Made by a program: the position numbers and the translations under genes. Shown here in pieces: positions 23,922 to 32,477 of a stretch of 64,000 nt of DNA. The stretch covers positions 395,992 to 459,991 of the forward strand of contig NZ_CP009245.1 of NCBI RefSeq assembly GCF_001941445.1. Direction: 5' to 3'. Under the pieces are notes generated by a model. It did not search any database and was not told the origin of the DNA. It saw only the letters and a list, made by a program, of their open reading frames with translations. Source of the DNA: Corynebacterium aquilae DSM 44791 (GTDB taxonomy: Bacteria > Actinomycetota > Actinomycetes > Mycobacteriales > Mycobacteriaceae). Each line of letters begins with the position of its first letter. Position 1 is the first letter of the stretch.

Positions 23922-25172
23922 ATGGGGCCCACACCATTCGGACACCACGGCGCCGACACAGCAGCCACCCAACTCATCGACGTCGGCTTCGACGCCGTCA
24001 CCAGCTGGGACAACACCAACGGCATCACCTGCCTCATCGGATGGGGAACCGACCCCACCGGCACCCAACTACCCGGCATCATCGTCGCCGACGTTGATGC
24101 CACCCCCAACACCGCAGCACTCATGGCCGCCCTCGACGAAGGCCGCGACATCTTCGGCACCCGCCGCCACGCCGCATACTCCGCCGAAAAAAACCAGTGG
24201 TGGATCGCAAACCCCGCACTGACCACCCTCACCCCAGCACCACAACCACCAGCCTGGACACACCACACCACCAAAACCGGTGTCATCAGATCACGAACAC
24301 TGGCCACCCACGTCCTCACCGACCTCATCGCCCACCACCACACCCCACCCGCCGACAACCCCCGCGCCATCGCCGAACTCGCAGGCGAACTCACCCACGC
24401 CGCCCGACAAGGCATCCCCGGCATCCGAGGAACCCTCCGACTACGCGACAAAACCGCCACCCGCGTCATCCCCACCCTCGTCGCCCAACACACCACACCC
24501 ACCACCAACACCACCAACACCACACTCAACAAACTCATCGCACGCGCAGCCGGCAACCACGCCCACACCGCCACCACCATCATCGACCCCAACGCCGGCA
24601 CCGGCGCCACCCTCGTCCGCCTCCTCAAAGAACGCAAAGGCGGACCCATCGGCCACCACGCCCACGCCACCGCCATCGAAAACACCCCAGAACTCGCCAC
24701 CCAAGCCCGCGACATCCTCACCCCACTCGCCGGCGACTACCTCACCATCACCGTCATCGACGCAAACAACACCGGAGACTCCACCACCCCACTCGCCGGC
24801 ACCGCAGACCTCATCGTCACCACACTGCCCACCAGCCCAACCACCGCCAGCACCGAAACCCACCTCAACACCGCACTCAACCTCCTCGCCCCCAACGGAC
24901 GCGCCGTCATCGCCGTCCCACCCACAATCCTCACCGACCACAAACACGCCGAACTACGCCAAACCCTCACCACACGCTGGCACACCAACGCCATCATCAC
25001 CCTCAACAACGACGACACCACCCACACAGTCCTCGTCATCGACCGCGGCGCGCCGGGACAAACCTTCGTGGCGCACCTCGCCCAGCCCACGGACGCGGAC
25101 ATCGACCCCAACAGCCCATTTATCAACCAACTGCTCGCACACATCGACAAAAAGGGGCAACACCGTGGATAA
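23922..25172 (+). CDS. HsdM-like methyltransferase-fold protein with degenerate motif IV
   Basis: A 416-residue protein. Residues about 195-385 follow the N6-adenine methyltransferase fold of type I HsdM: SAM motif I DPNAGTGATL (222-231), an acidic motif II region (AIENTPELA), then LLAPNGRAVIAVPPTIL (321-337) and a closing strand HTVLVIDRG. Where active enzymes have NPPF/Y (motif IV) this one has DLIVTTLPTSP (296-306), so base methylation is doubtful. Residues 1-110 form a separate N-terminal region I cannot place. The frame overlaps the next gene by eight bases. Extreme C/A wobble bias as in hypF. Confidence 0.72.
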   Translation: MGPTPFGHHGADTAATQLIDVGFDAVTSWDNTNGITCLIGWGTDPTGTQLPGIIVADVDATPNTAALMAALDEGRDIFGTRRHAAYSAEKNQWWIANPALTTLTPAPQPPAWTHHTTKTGVIRSRTLATHVLTDLIAHHHTPPADNPRAIAELAGELTHAARQGIPGIRGTLRLRDKTATRVIPTLVAQHTTPTTNTTNTTLNKLIARAAGNHAHTATTIIDPNAGTGATLVRLLKERKGGPIGHHAHATAIENTPELATQARDILTPLAGDYLTITVIDANNTGDSTTPLAGTADLIVTTLPTSPTTASTETHLNTALNLLAPNGRAVIAVPPTILTDHKHAELRQTLTTRWHTNAIITLNNDDTTHTVLVIDRGAPGQTFVAHLAQPTDADIDPNSPFINQLLAHIDKKGQHRG

Positions 25173-25920
25173 CACCCACCAACAACCCCAGTGGGGTGCC
25201 ACCAGCGTGGAACTGTTCGACCTGGTCAAAAGGATGGACCCGCACCCCGAAACCCACCCCGTTCCACTGACCGCACAACGCCCCACCAGCAGCGTGCGAC
25301 CAGGACAGGCGGTGGTACTTCCCCGAGAAATCGACCCCGACACCCACAGCCTGCACGACACCGCCGACGTGTATGCCGGGCCCGCCTACCAGGTCGCCAT
25401 GACCCCCGGCGCCGTCCACCCCGGCGACCTCATGATCAGCGGCGGGGCGCACCCGGTCGCCTACATCGTCCAAAAAAGCGACGTTGGCCGGCACTTCTCC
25501 CGACACTTCATCGCACTAAGCGGGCCAAAGTTTCTCCTCCTGCGCACCTGGGCATTCATCACCACCCCCACCGGCAGGGCACTGATCACCGCAGCCACCC
25601 GCAGCGCAACACCCACCGGAAGCGTTGCCGGAAACACCCGACTGCTGCGGGCCATCACCATCCCCACCGTCGCCGCCGGCACCCTGGAGATCGACGCCAC
25701 CATCAAACAGACCTTCAAACGCCTCAAAAAGACCCCCGCCAACCAGATCGATGTCGCCCACTCGTGGTGGAAAATCACCCAATTGAACGGCAGCGACTGG
25801 TCGGGCGCGCTCCAGGAACCCGGTGTGCGGAAACAGGCAATGGGTGCCAACGATGAGGACCGCGCCAACGCCCACGACGCTGTCGCACACCTCGAGGAGG
25901 CGCTATGGGCCAGCCACTAG
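25165..25920 (+). CDS. HsdS-like specificity-subunit half protein
   Basis: A 251-residue protein starting with GTG inside the end of the HsdM-like gene. Its middle reads like one target-recognition half of a type I specificity subunit: VHPGDLMISGGAHPVAYIVQ, then RHFIALSGPKFLLLRTWAFITTPTGRAL (written in two blocks), and GSVAGNTRLLRAITIPTV. Full HsdS proteins have two such halves and are about 400 residues, so this would act as a dimer or with a partner. It overlaps the following gene by 16 bases. The assignment rests on pattern, not on a search. Confidence 0.6.
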   Translation: MDNTHQQPQWGATSVELFDLVKRMDPHPETHPVPLTAQRPTSSVRPGQAVVLPREIDPDTHSLHDTADVYAGPAYQVAMTPGAVHPGDLMISGGAHPVAYIVQKSDVGRHFSRHFIALSGPKFLLLRTWAFITTPTGRALITAATRSATPTGSVAGNTRLLRAITIPTVAAGTLEIDATIKQTFKRLKKTPANQIDVAHSWWKITQLNGSDWSGALQEPGVRKQAMGANDEDRANAHDAVAHLEEALWASH

Positions 25921-26825
25921 CCACACCCCGAGAAACCACCGACCACACTCCCGTGACATTTCCGGCGATCGTCTACGCACACCTCTACAAAAAACTCGGC
26001 ACCCGAGACCTCAAAGGCGCAACCAACAAGCGCCTGCGGCACCTCGACCCCGAACACCCCGGCGTCGACGCAATGGCCGACGCCTACTTTGCGCTGCACG
26101 CGGACATGAACGCCACAGCACACCTCACAGTCGAGCATGCAGAGCTAGCCGCATGGGTGCTGGCCATTCACGCACACGGCCGCCCCAGCAAGAAACTCCA
26201 AGGCCAACTGCGCACAGCCATTGAGGAAACCCTGCGAGAAGATGGCGTCGACCCGGCAGGGGATCCGAGCCTGAACCCCACCATCATCGGCTGGAGCCTG
26301 GGGCAAAGAGCACACACCGAGCTGGGTGACACCATCGTGAAATTCGTGCTGGACTACCCCGATGACACGGTGACCAAAGCCTATGGCGAATTGGTGACGC
26401 ATACCCTGCAATTGGTGGAACAGCACCACACCGAGCGCACAGAAATGAACCTCAGCGCCATCCTCGTGCGCCTCATGGGGCTCATGGATGCCCTTGCCGG
26501 GTGGCCCGGACGCTCCGCGGAAGCCCAACGGATCCTTGAGGAGTCCTATCAGGACGAAACAGGCCCCATCCGCCTGTCGTACTGGCCGGACTTTCTCGAA
26601 GTCGTCCACGTGCGCAACGCAATCACCCACCTCAACAGCGGGGGAGACCCCTCCTACCTGGAAGCCACCGAAACCCTCGCATCCCCGAAAGGACTGCTCA
26701 AAGTGATCGACGCTGCCCGCCCTGTGGTGGCGTGGATGGGCGCTGCGATAGCAGTCGAATCACGCTCTGATGGTTCGGCACCGCACGATCTGTGGGAAGA
26801 CGTCCGCATTGAACTTGGCTTGTAG
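25905..26825 (+). CDS. helical protein with HEPN-type RNxxxH motif
   Basis: A 306-residue, mostly helical protein with no family I can name. Near the C-terminus RNAITH (237-242), preceded by a hydrophobic helix (DFLEVVHV), matches the catalytic RNxxxH of HEPN ribonucleases found in toxins, Abi proteins and CRISPR effectors. A helix rich in small residues follows (about 265-285). It starts within the HsdS-like gene, so all three are translationally coupled. If the motif is functional the protein would be the effector of the trio; that is inference. Confidence 0.55.
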   Translation: MGQPLATPRETTDHTPVTFPAIVYAHLYKKLGTRDLKGATNKRLRHLDPEHPGVDAMADAYFALHADMNATAHLTVEHAELAAWVLAIHAHGRPSKKLQGQLRTAIEETLREDGVDPAGDPSLNPTIIGWSLGQRAHTELGDTIVKFVLDYPDDTVTKAYGELVTHTLQLVEQHHTERTEMNLSAILVRLMGLMDALAGWPGRSAEAQRILEESYQDETGPIRLSYWPDFLEVVHVRNAITHLNSGGDPSYLEATETLASPKGLLKVIDAARPVVAWMGAAIAVESRSDGSAPHDLWEDVRIELGL

Positions 26826-26885
26826 CCCCTTTGCCGCGGGAACCAAAGTGATTGCGCAATCAGCAGACCTGAGATACTCAACGGC

Positions 26886-27470
26886 GTGAACGCAGAAAAA
26901 ACCCTGCCCCGCGTCATCCGCCGCGCGTTGGCAGTCGGTGCATGCACAGCCCCCATCGTTCTGGTGGGCTGCAGCAACGGCGGACAATCTGGTCCTTCGA
27001 CCACCGTGGTGACGGTGACGCGCAGTTCTCAGTCGAGCACCCCGTCAACTTCTGCAGCAGCACCCAACTCGTCTGCAGTCGCGGAGCCGAAGAAAGACAC
27101 CCACTCGCAAAATGGCGGCACGGATGGAAACACCTTCGTGCCGGAGCACTTCCCGGTCCGCAACGACCTAATTGAAGGTCCACCGGAACTCCAGGGCAAA
27201 ACCATCGTGTCCTGCCTGGGTGCTGAGCATCCCGGACAGTACGACCCGGGGCTGACTCTGCTGGATGACGGAACTCGAGTGTGGACGGCGCAATGCCAGA
27301 TGGCTTACGACTACGGGCGTGCTGACATCGCCGGCACCGATGACTATTCGGAAAGCGACTCCGATTATTCGGACACCTACGACGACGGGTACAGCGATGG
27401 CTATGACGCAGCTGTCGAAGAATACGAAGAAGCGCTCGAAGACGCCTTGAGTGAACTCGAGGACAACTAA
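26886..27470 (+). CDS. lipoprotein with acidic Asp/Ser/Tyr-rich tail
   Basis: A 194-residue putative lipoprotein starting with GTG. The signal peptide ends in the lipobox LVGC (Cys29); a Ser/Thr-rich linker follows to about residue 75. A small globular part has two cysteines (IVSCLGAEHPG and TAQCQMAYDYG). The last 50 residues are very acidic with repeated DSDYSDTYDDGYSDGYD, which might bind calcium or coat the surface. It lies between the HEPN-like gene and hypE without clear link to either. Confidence 0.75.
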   Translation: MNAEKTLPRVIRRALAVGACTAPIVLVGCSNGGQSGPSTTVVTVTRSSQSSTPSTSAAAPNSSAVAEPKKDTHSQNGGTDGNTFVPEHFPVRNDLIEGPPELQGKTIVSCLGAEHPGQYDPGLTLLDDGTRVWTAQCQMAYDYGRADIAGTDDYSESDSDYSDTYDDGYSDGYDAAVEEYEEALEDALSELEDN

Positions 27471-27476
27471 AACAAC

Positions 27477-27518
27477 AGCGCCGGCCCTTGTGAAAAAATC
27501 ACGGGCCGGCGCTGCTTT
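27477..27518. terminator. bidirectional terminator between lipoprotein gene and hypE
   Basis: Eleven-bp stem AGCGCCGGCCC/GGGCCGGCGCT with an inner GTGA/TCAC pairing and an A-rich loop; T-rich sequence follows on the plus strand (CTTTTAGC). It lies between the convergent genes. Confidence 0.85.
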
Positions 27519-27525
27519 TAGCTTT

Positions 27526-28632
27526 TTAACAAATGCGGGGGAGTGGATCGCCAACGAGCATGTCGACCATGCGGGTTCCGCCGAAACCAGTGACCAGGAC
27601 GACGGATGCAGCTGGTTGTGCATCAATGCGTCCACAGATGGTGGCTTCTGGTGCTCCACTGGTGTGCAGCGCATCGAGCGCTGCCTGAGCCTGATCGGCG
27701 GGGACCACCGCGAGGAAGGTGCCCTCGTTTGCGACATACAGCGGGTCAATGCCGAGAATGTCGCACGCTGCGCGGGTGAGCTCACGAACCTTGATGCCTT
27801 CATCCTGCAAGACGACAGCCTTGGCGGTCGCGCGAGCAAGTTCGTTGCACACGGTGGCAACGCCACCACGGGTTGCGTCGCGCAGCCAGCGGGTATCGGG
27901 CGCGGCTGTAAACAGTGCTTCGACCATGCCGTTGACCGCTTGGGTGTCCGATTCGATTGGCGCCTGAATGGCAAGATCGCCACGCGCCATCATGACGGCC
28001 ATCCCGTGATCGGCAATGGGGCCGGACAAGATGATCACGTCCCCTTCGCGCACCTGCTCCGCACCGACGGTGCGGTTGGAGGGCACGACGCCGACACCGG
28101 CGGTGGTGATGAAAAGTTTGTCTGCAGCGCCACGGGGAACAACCTTGGTGTCGCCGGCAATGATCTTCACCCCAGCTTTGTCCGCTGCCTCCCGCATGCT
28201 GGCAACGATGGTTTTCAGGGTGGACACGGCAAGCCCCTCCTCGAGGACGAATCCTGCGGTGAGGAATTTCGGCTGCGCGCCGGCCATCGCGAGATCGTTG
28301 ACGGTGCCGTTGATTGCGAGCTCGCCAATGTTGCCACCGGGGAACTCAATCGGGTTGACCACGTAGGAATCGGTGGACATCGCCAGGTGGGTGCCGTGCT
28401 CCTGCACCAGCTCGGCGGTGGCGACGACACCAGAGTCACCCGCCTGCGACAGGACATCATTGCCGTAAGCATCCATGAAGACGTGCTCGACGAGCGCGGC
28501 GGAGGCCTTACCGCCAGAACCATGCGCCAAGGTCACATGGTCATCTTTCAAAGGCAAAGGGCGGGCGCGCACGCGGTCGATGTTGAGGTTGACGCGGGCT
28601 TCGTCTTCATTCAGTCGGTTTTTCGGATCCAC
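27526..28632 (-). CDS. hypE: hydrogenase maturation protein HypE
   Basis: HypE dehydrates the carbamoyl group delivered by HypF to a cyanide on its C-terminal cysteine; that ending, PRIC, is intact. The ATP-binding AIR-synthase fold is clear (LAHGSGGKASAALVEHVF, STDSYVVNPIEFPGGNIG, GVKIIAGDTKVV, RDATRGGVATVCNE). Start: an in-frame ATG at 28773 would give 415 residues, too long for the family and lying on a terminator tail. The GTG at 28632 gives 368 residues, and a TAAGCT box eight bases upstream would make it leaderless. The start remains uncertain. Confidence 0.92.
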   Translation of the reverse strand: MDPKNRLNEDEARVNLNIDRVRARPLPLKDDHVTLAHGSGGKASAALVEHVFMDAYGNDVLSQAGDSGVVATAELVQEHGTHLAMSTDSYVVNPIEFPGGNIGELAINGTVNDLAMAGAQPKFLTAGFVLEEGLAVSTLKTIVASMREAADKAGVKIIAGDTKVVPRGAADKLFITTAGVGVVPSNRTVGAEQVREGDVIILSGPIADHGMAVMMARGDLAIQAPIESDTQAVNGMVEALFTAAPDTRWLRDATRGGVATVCNELARATAKAVVLQDEGIKVRELTRAACDILGIDPLYVANEGTFLAVVPADQAQAALDALHTSGAPEATICGRIDAQPAASVVLVTGFGGTRMVDMLVGDPLPRIC

Positions 28633-28772
28633 AAGCTCAAAGCTTAGTGCCCGAAAACCCCCGGCGGGTTTTGGCGGTGAAAAGATTCCTCGCGCACGCC
28701 AGGCACCCACCGTGGACAGGCCGACCACCAGTCGGGGCTGAGGAAAGATTCCCGAAAGAGGGAATGAGGGCA

Positions 28773-28817
28773 TAAAAGTAGCCGCCCACCGGCACGGTCA
28801 CAGTGTCGGCGGGCGGC
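28773..28817 (-). terminator. terminator after the DUF2892-like gene
   Basis: Stem GCCGCCCACCGGCAC (28781-28795) with GTGTCGGCGGGCGGC (28803-28817); on the minus strand it ends TACTTTTA. It argues against a hypE start at 28773. Confidence 0.85.
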
Positions 28818-28847
28818 CAGCAAACCCCCTTAACGGGGTGGGTGGTT

Positions 28848-29048
28848 TTAGTGCTTCACCTTGCAGGTGTTCATACCGAAGATGCGGTACAGGGGGCAGA
28901 ACCCGATGGCAGCGGTGACGGCCATGATGGCAGCAACAACCCACAACACGATCGACAGGGCGCCACTGGTGGAGTACGCGGCGACAGCTGCAACGATGGC
29001 GATGACGAGGCGGATGATGCGGTCAATGTTTGATTCGTTCTTAGTCAT
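28848..29048 (-). CDS. DUF2892-type small membrane protein
   Basis: A 66-residue protein with two membrane helices and the family end FCPLYRIFGMNTCKV; the sequence ESNIDRIIRLVIAIV at the start is also typical of DUF2892/YgaP-like inner-membrane proteins, often found with rhodanese domains. An in-frame ATG four codons earlier (29060) is possible. Function unknown. It forms its own unit with the terminator at 28773. Confidence 0.85.
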   Translation of the reverse strand: MTKNESNIDRIIRLVIAIVAAVAAYSTSGALSIVLWVVAAIMAVTAAIGFCPLYRIFGMNTCKVKH

Positions 29049-29060
29049 GGCAGTGACCAT

Positions 29061-29604
29061 ATGTGCATTGTTCGTACATCTTCACCTTGGCCTTGCCCCC
29101 ATAAGGGGGCGTTTTGATGGGAAGGTGACCATTCGGGTGCGAGTTTGCTCACGAAACGAAATTCGCACCCCCGCCCACCCCTAAGTCTTCCTGGTCTTTT
29201 GCTTATGGGGAACCATTTCGGGGGTGGTTGTGATGTTCATCGCCCAAAAATAGGGAATAGGCCAAAATGTCCGGTTTTGGGTTGGAAGGGGCAGTCGGCA
29301 GGTCGGGGAGTTGGAAAACCCGCACGGTCGGTCTTTGGTGGTGGGCTGCCGGTGGCAACGCTTCCAAATCAAGGATTGCAGGAACGATGGGCGATGCCGG
29401 CGATGGGCGACGAGCTGAGATGGAGCCAGTTTCAACGCGAGGTTATGAATGTGATCGTTCGAGCTGCCAGTCAGCTGGCACAGTTCCAGTCAAAGAAGCG
29501 GCAGCTCCAGTGATCCACAATCTTTAAGAATTCGGGCACGGTAATAGCTGCGCAGAAAAACTCACGGCGAGGTGCAATGATGCGGCATCTCGCCGTTGGT
29601 GTTG
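29061..29604. other. gene-poor stretch with possible coding trace
   Basis: No convincing gene. One plus-strand segment (about 29405-29513) reads like the C-terminus of a helical protein (LRWSQFQREVMNVIVRAA), but upstream of it the same frame does not look coding, so it may be a decayed fragment. The minus-strand end of the stretch holds the PspC terminator. Confidence 0.35.
29556..29596 (-). terminator. intrinsic terminator after the PspC-domain gene
   Basis: ACGGCGAG (29564-29571) pairs with CTCGCCGT (29589-29596); the minus strand continues GAGTTTTTC. Confidence 0.8.
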
Positions 29605-29859
29605 TTAGGCTTCGTCGCGCTGTGGCAGGAAGTACCAGGCGGCCGCATATGCTGCCACTCCAACAGCGTTAGAAACCGTGGCGAGGATAGCGACGCCGAT
29701 GCGCACCCAGGTTGGGTCGAGATCGTAGGTTTCCGCAATGCCGCCGCAAACGCCGGCAAGGTACTTATCTTTCGTGCTGCGGTGCAGCTTGCCCTTGGCT
29801 GCGTTGTGCTTCAACTGCTCGATTTGCTGTTTGAAATCAAAATTCTGTTCGTTCGACAT
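29605..29859 (-). CDS. PspC-domain membrane protein
   Basis: An 84-residue protein with one PspC domain: KLHRSTKDKYLAGVCGGIAETYDLDPTWVRI, then a single membrane helix (about residues 55-77, ILATVSNAVGVAAYAAAWYF). PspC proteins sense or buffer envelope stress; in actinobacteria small stand-alone versions are common and their role is poorly known. The polar N-terminus (about 25 residues) is cytoplasmic. Monocistronic. Confidence 0.9.
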   Translation of the reverse strand: MSNEQNFDFKQQIEQLKHNAAKGKLHRSTKDKYLAGVCGGIAETYDLDPTWVRIGVAILATVSNAVGVAAYAAAWYFLPQRDEA

Positions 29860-30641
29860 AATGCAATTCTATGAAGGCTACGAAGGTAGCGCTACCGCTT
29901 TTGCCCGGGTGGTCTATCGGGGGTGTTTCTCTAAAGAATGCAAGCTCATGGGGTCTTTCAATCACGTGATGTGGGGCATGTTCCAGAGGTGACTTTTGAA
30001 AGCATTGCGGATGCAGTGTTGCTGCCTGGGATCAATGTGGATGCTGCAACGTCGTGGTGGTTTCCAATAGGGCAGTGGCTCTATTTTCTGCCTCGTTGAG
30101 TAGCTGCTGGATTTCATCGTTGATGTTGCGTGCTTGATATACAGCCTGGAAGGGGTTTGCCGCTCTTAGTTGACCGTGCCTTTGTGCCGGCATGTGCACT
30201 GGTTAAAAATGATCCGGGCGTAAGGGTGCTTTTGCCGCTGTTGAGTCCGATGAAGAATTTGATGGCGAGTGATGCCGTTGCTGTGACTAATGGCAGCACC
30301 TTTTTGGTTGCGGGTGGGTCGGTTCGCATGAGGGGCTCGTTGCGGTGGGGGAGGGCTTTCGTGCCGGGGTGCGCTGGCGCAGATGAATTACTTCATCCTT
30401 GTGGGTTTGCATCGTGCCCGGTGGAGGTGGTTGAATACTCGGGTTGCTTCGTGTGGCATTGGTCTGCGCTGCCCTTTATGGCGCGCGATGCACGACCAGC
30501 GGTGTCGCACAGCTTCGCAAGTTTTAAGAAGTCGAATACTTTTATCCGGCTCATGCTTCGAGGTCGCAACGAGAAAGCAAAAGACCGAGCGTGTCCAGGA
30601 CGGAAATCTGGCGCGCGCAACAACCAGGTCAGGAGACCCTA
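29860..30641. other. 780-base gap before rplN with decayed coding traces
   Basis: The stretch should contain the promoter and leader of rplN-rplX-rplE. Several open frames exist but none has a consistent start, ribosome binding site and coding pattern throughout. On the minus strand two short segments (30032-30193 and part of 30393-30560) read like protein in different frames, as if an old gene had been frameshifted. Confidence 0.4.
30032..30193 (-). pseudogene. possible gene remnant, 53 codons
   Basis: A minus-strand frame from ATG 30193 to TGA at 30032. The product looks like the helical end of a protein (FQAVYQARNINDEIQQLLNE, then ENRATALLETTTT), with natural amino-acid usage. The frame is closed by TAA four codons upstream of the ATG and no ribosome binding site is seen. 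More likely a decayed gene end than a functional small gene; the parent family is not recognised. Confidence 0.3.
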
Positions 30642-31010
30642 GTGATTCAGCAGGAATCGCGTCTGCGGGTTGCCGACAACACTGGTGCACGAGAGATTCT
30701 GTGCATCCGCGTTCTCGGTGGCTCCACCCGACGCTTCGCTGGTATCGGTGACGTCATCGTCGCCACCGTCAAGGAAGCCACCCCGGGCGGCAACGTCAAG
30801 GCTGGCGAGATCGTGAAGGCTGTCGTCGTTCGCGCGAAGAAGGAAACCCGTCGTGCTGACGGCTCCTACATCCGCTTCGACGAGAACGCAGCCGTCATCA
30901 TCAAGAACGACAACGAGCCCAAGGGCACCCGTATTTTCGGCCCCGTCGCTCGTGAGCTTCGTGACAAGAAGTTCATGAAGATCGTTTCCCTGGCTCCGGA
31001 GGTAATCTAA
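30642..31010 (+). CDS. rplN: 50S ribosomal protein L14
   Basis: A 122-residue L14 starting with GTG at the conserved [15 protein letters not shown]. An AGGAGA site lies six bases upstream, so an in-frame ATG 17 codons earlier is rejected. L14 forms an intersubunit bridge with 16S rRNA. It is the first gene of the short rplN-rplX-rplE unit, separated from rpsQ by the hydrogenase island. The stop TAA overlaps the ATG of rplX. Confidence 0.98.
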   Translation: MIQQESRLRVADNTGAREILCIRVLGGSTRRFAGIGDVIVATVKEATPGGNVKAGEIVKAVVVRAKKETRRADGSYIRFDENAAVIIKNDNEPKGTRIFGPVARELRDKKFMKIVSLAPEVI

Positions 31011-31324
31011 TGAAGGTTCACAAGGGCGATATGGTCCTCGTCATCTCCGGCCCCGACAAGGGTGCCAAGGGCAAGGTTATCCAGGCTTTCCCGAAGACCG
31101 AGAAGGTCCTCGTTGAGGGCGTCAACCGCATCAAGAAGCACGTTGCTAACTCCGCGCCCGAGCGTGGCGCTGAGTCCGGTGGCATCGTCACCCAGGAAGC
31201 CCCCATCCACGTTTCCAACGTGATGGTTCTGGATTCTGACGGCAACCCCACCCGCGTTGGCTACCGCGTGGATGAGAACGGCAAGCGCGTTCGCATCTCC
31301 CGCCGCAACGGGAAGGACATCTAA
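31010..31324 (+). CDS. rplX: 50S ribosomal protein L24
   Basis: A 104-residue L24, an early assembly protein of the 50S subunit. The KOW motif is at the start ([20 protein letters not shown]), followed by [11 protein letters not shown] and the [17 protein letters not shown] block. Start overlaps the rplN stop; rplE begins two bases after its stop. Confidence 0.98.
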   Translation: MKVHKGDMVLVISGPDKGAKGKVIQAFPKTEKVLVEGVNRIKKHVANSAPERGAESGGIVTQEAPIHVSNVMVLDSDGNPTRVGYRVDENGKRVRISRRNGKDI

Positions 31325-31326
31325 TC

Positions 31327-31881
31327 ATGAGCGAGAACTACACTCCGCGCCTGAAGGCTCGTTACCGCGAGGAAATCCGCGCAAACCTGAACAAAGAGTT
31401 CGGCTACGCCAACGTCATGCAGATCCCCGGCGTCACCAAGGTTGTCGTCAACATGGGTGTCGGCGACGCTGCTCGTGACTCCAAGCTCATCAACGGCGCA
31501 CTCGAGGACCTGACCCTCATTACCGGTCAGAAGCCCCAGATGCGTCGCGCTAAGAAGTCCATCGCGAACTTCAAGCTCCGTGAAGGCATGCCGATCGGTG
31601 CCCGCGTTACCCTGCGCGGCGACCGTATGTGGGAGTTCCTGGACCGTCTGCTGACGGTTGCTCTCCCCCGTATTCGTGACTTCCGCGGTCTGTCCGACCA
31701 GCAGTTCGACGGCCACGGCAACTACACCTTCGGCCTGACCGAGCAGACCATGTTCTACGAAATTGACGTGGACAAGGTCGATCGTCCCCGCGGTATGGAC
31801 ATCACCGTCGTCACCACCGCCACCAACGACGATGAAGGCCGTGCCCTGCTCCGCGAGCTGGGCTTCCCCTTCAAGAAGTAA
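31327..31881 (+). CDS. rplE: 50S ribosomal protein L5
   Basis: A 184-residue L5 that binds 5S rRNA and contacts P-site tRNA. Recognised by [41 protein letters not shown] and the ending [13 protein letters not shown]. In many bacteria rpsN and rpsH follow directly. Here the unit ends with terminators and rpsH is 13 kb away, while no rpsN is present in the window. Confidence 0.98.
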   Translation: MSENYTPRLKARYREEIRANLNKEFGYANVMQIPGVTKVVVNMGVGDAARDSKLINGALEDLTLITGQKPQMRRAKKSIANFKLREGMPIGARVTLRGDRMWEFLDRLLTVALPRIRDFRGLSDQQFDGHGNYTFGLTEQTMFYEIDVDKVDRPRGMDITVVTTATNDDEGRALLRELGFPFKK

Positions 31882-31953
31882 ATACTTGGCGCAGGCTCCG
31901 ATACAGGGGCCACGCCTGGTACAACTTCACAGGTAGTCTTTCCACTACCCAAC

Positions 31954-32002
31954 AAGCACCCCGCTATCCCGCCTCACGGTGGAAGATAGCGGGGTGCTTT
32001 GC
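31954..32002 (+). terminator. intrinsic terminator after rplE
   Basis: A 15-bp perfect stem AAGCACCCCGCTATC/GATAGCGGGGTGCTT (31954-31968 and 31985-31999). Confidence 0.88.
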
Positions 32003-32011
32003 GTTCGGTTT

Positions 32012-32032
32012 AGCCTCCGGCGAGGCTTTTTG
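32012..32032 (+). terminator. second tandem terminator hairpin
   Basis: AGCCTC-CGGC-GAGGCT followed by TTTTT, ten bases after the first terminator. It backs up rplE termination or ends a separate short transcript. Confidence 0.65.
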
Positions 32033-32054
32033 CGCGCTCTACGACGGCGATCAT

Positions 32055-32100
32055 CCAAGCGCGTGTAGGTCCCCATCGGGGAAAACCACCACAGGCTTGG
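32055..32100. other. three-tier inverted repeat, possible structured RNA
   Basis: Nested pairing: outer CCAAGC/GCTTGG (32055-32060, 32095-32100), middle GGT/ACC, inner CCCC-ATC-GGGG. It could fold on either strand, lies outside any gene and has no obvious role. It may be a small RNA or a regulatory leader. Confidence 0.35.
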
Positions 32101-32477
32101 TGTTGGCGGTTGGAAAAAATCGGCGGGGGTAGCTAGCGGGTGTGGGCAAGCGGAGTGAGTAACGCGCCCCCGAGCGTCACGGCCACCGGCAGCCTATGAG
32201 TATTGACTGCATGAATGGGGTCTGCGCCGTTCGGCTGGTGGGCGGTTTAAGAAAATAGTTGCTGTGCTGCTTTTTTGGCAGGGGTGGGGGATTCCCTTAG
32301 GGGTTGAAAGGACTGTTGGAAACTTATACGGTCAATCTTAGTCACCGACGGTGCGCCCGACACGCTCGCGGAATTTTTGAGCTGTTGTCGTGGCTGTTGC
32401 TATCCAGATTCGCACCTGTGTGCGCTGGCTCGTCGTTACCGTCACCATGGAAGTAGTAACTAGTACAAGGACCCGCC

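Larger units (their letters stand above)
32003..32477. other. 475-base gap upstream of the MacAB-like operon
   Basis: Holds the tandem terminator, the nested repeat at 32055-32100 and the promoter region of the export operon. An AAGGAC site lies seven bases before the next ATG. A minus-strand frame open for about 40 codons ends at about 32010 but has no upstream start apart from an internal ATG giving 14 residues. No gene is called. Confidence 0.4.

Noticed and set aside
23922-25172. Active type I DNA adenine methyltransferase
   Set aside because: Motif I is present but the catalytic NPPF/Y motif is replaced by TTLP and no HsdR gene lies in the window.
28633-28773. N-terminal extension of hypE to the ATG at 28773
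   Set aside because: That ATG lies in the terminator tail of the preceding gene and a hairpin (AAAACCC/GGGTTTT) lies within the extension.
30130-30642. 170-codon plus-strand frame running into rplN
   Set aside because: No ribosome binding site and mixed composition; the rplN GTG with AGGAGA explains the 3' end.
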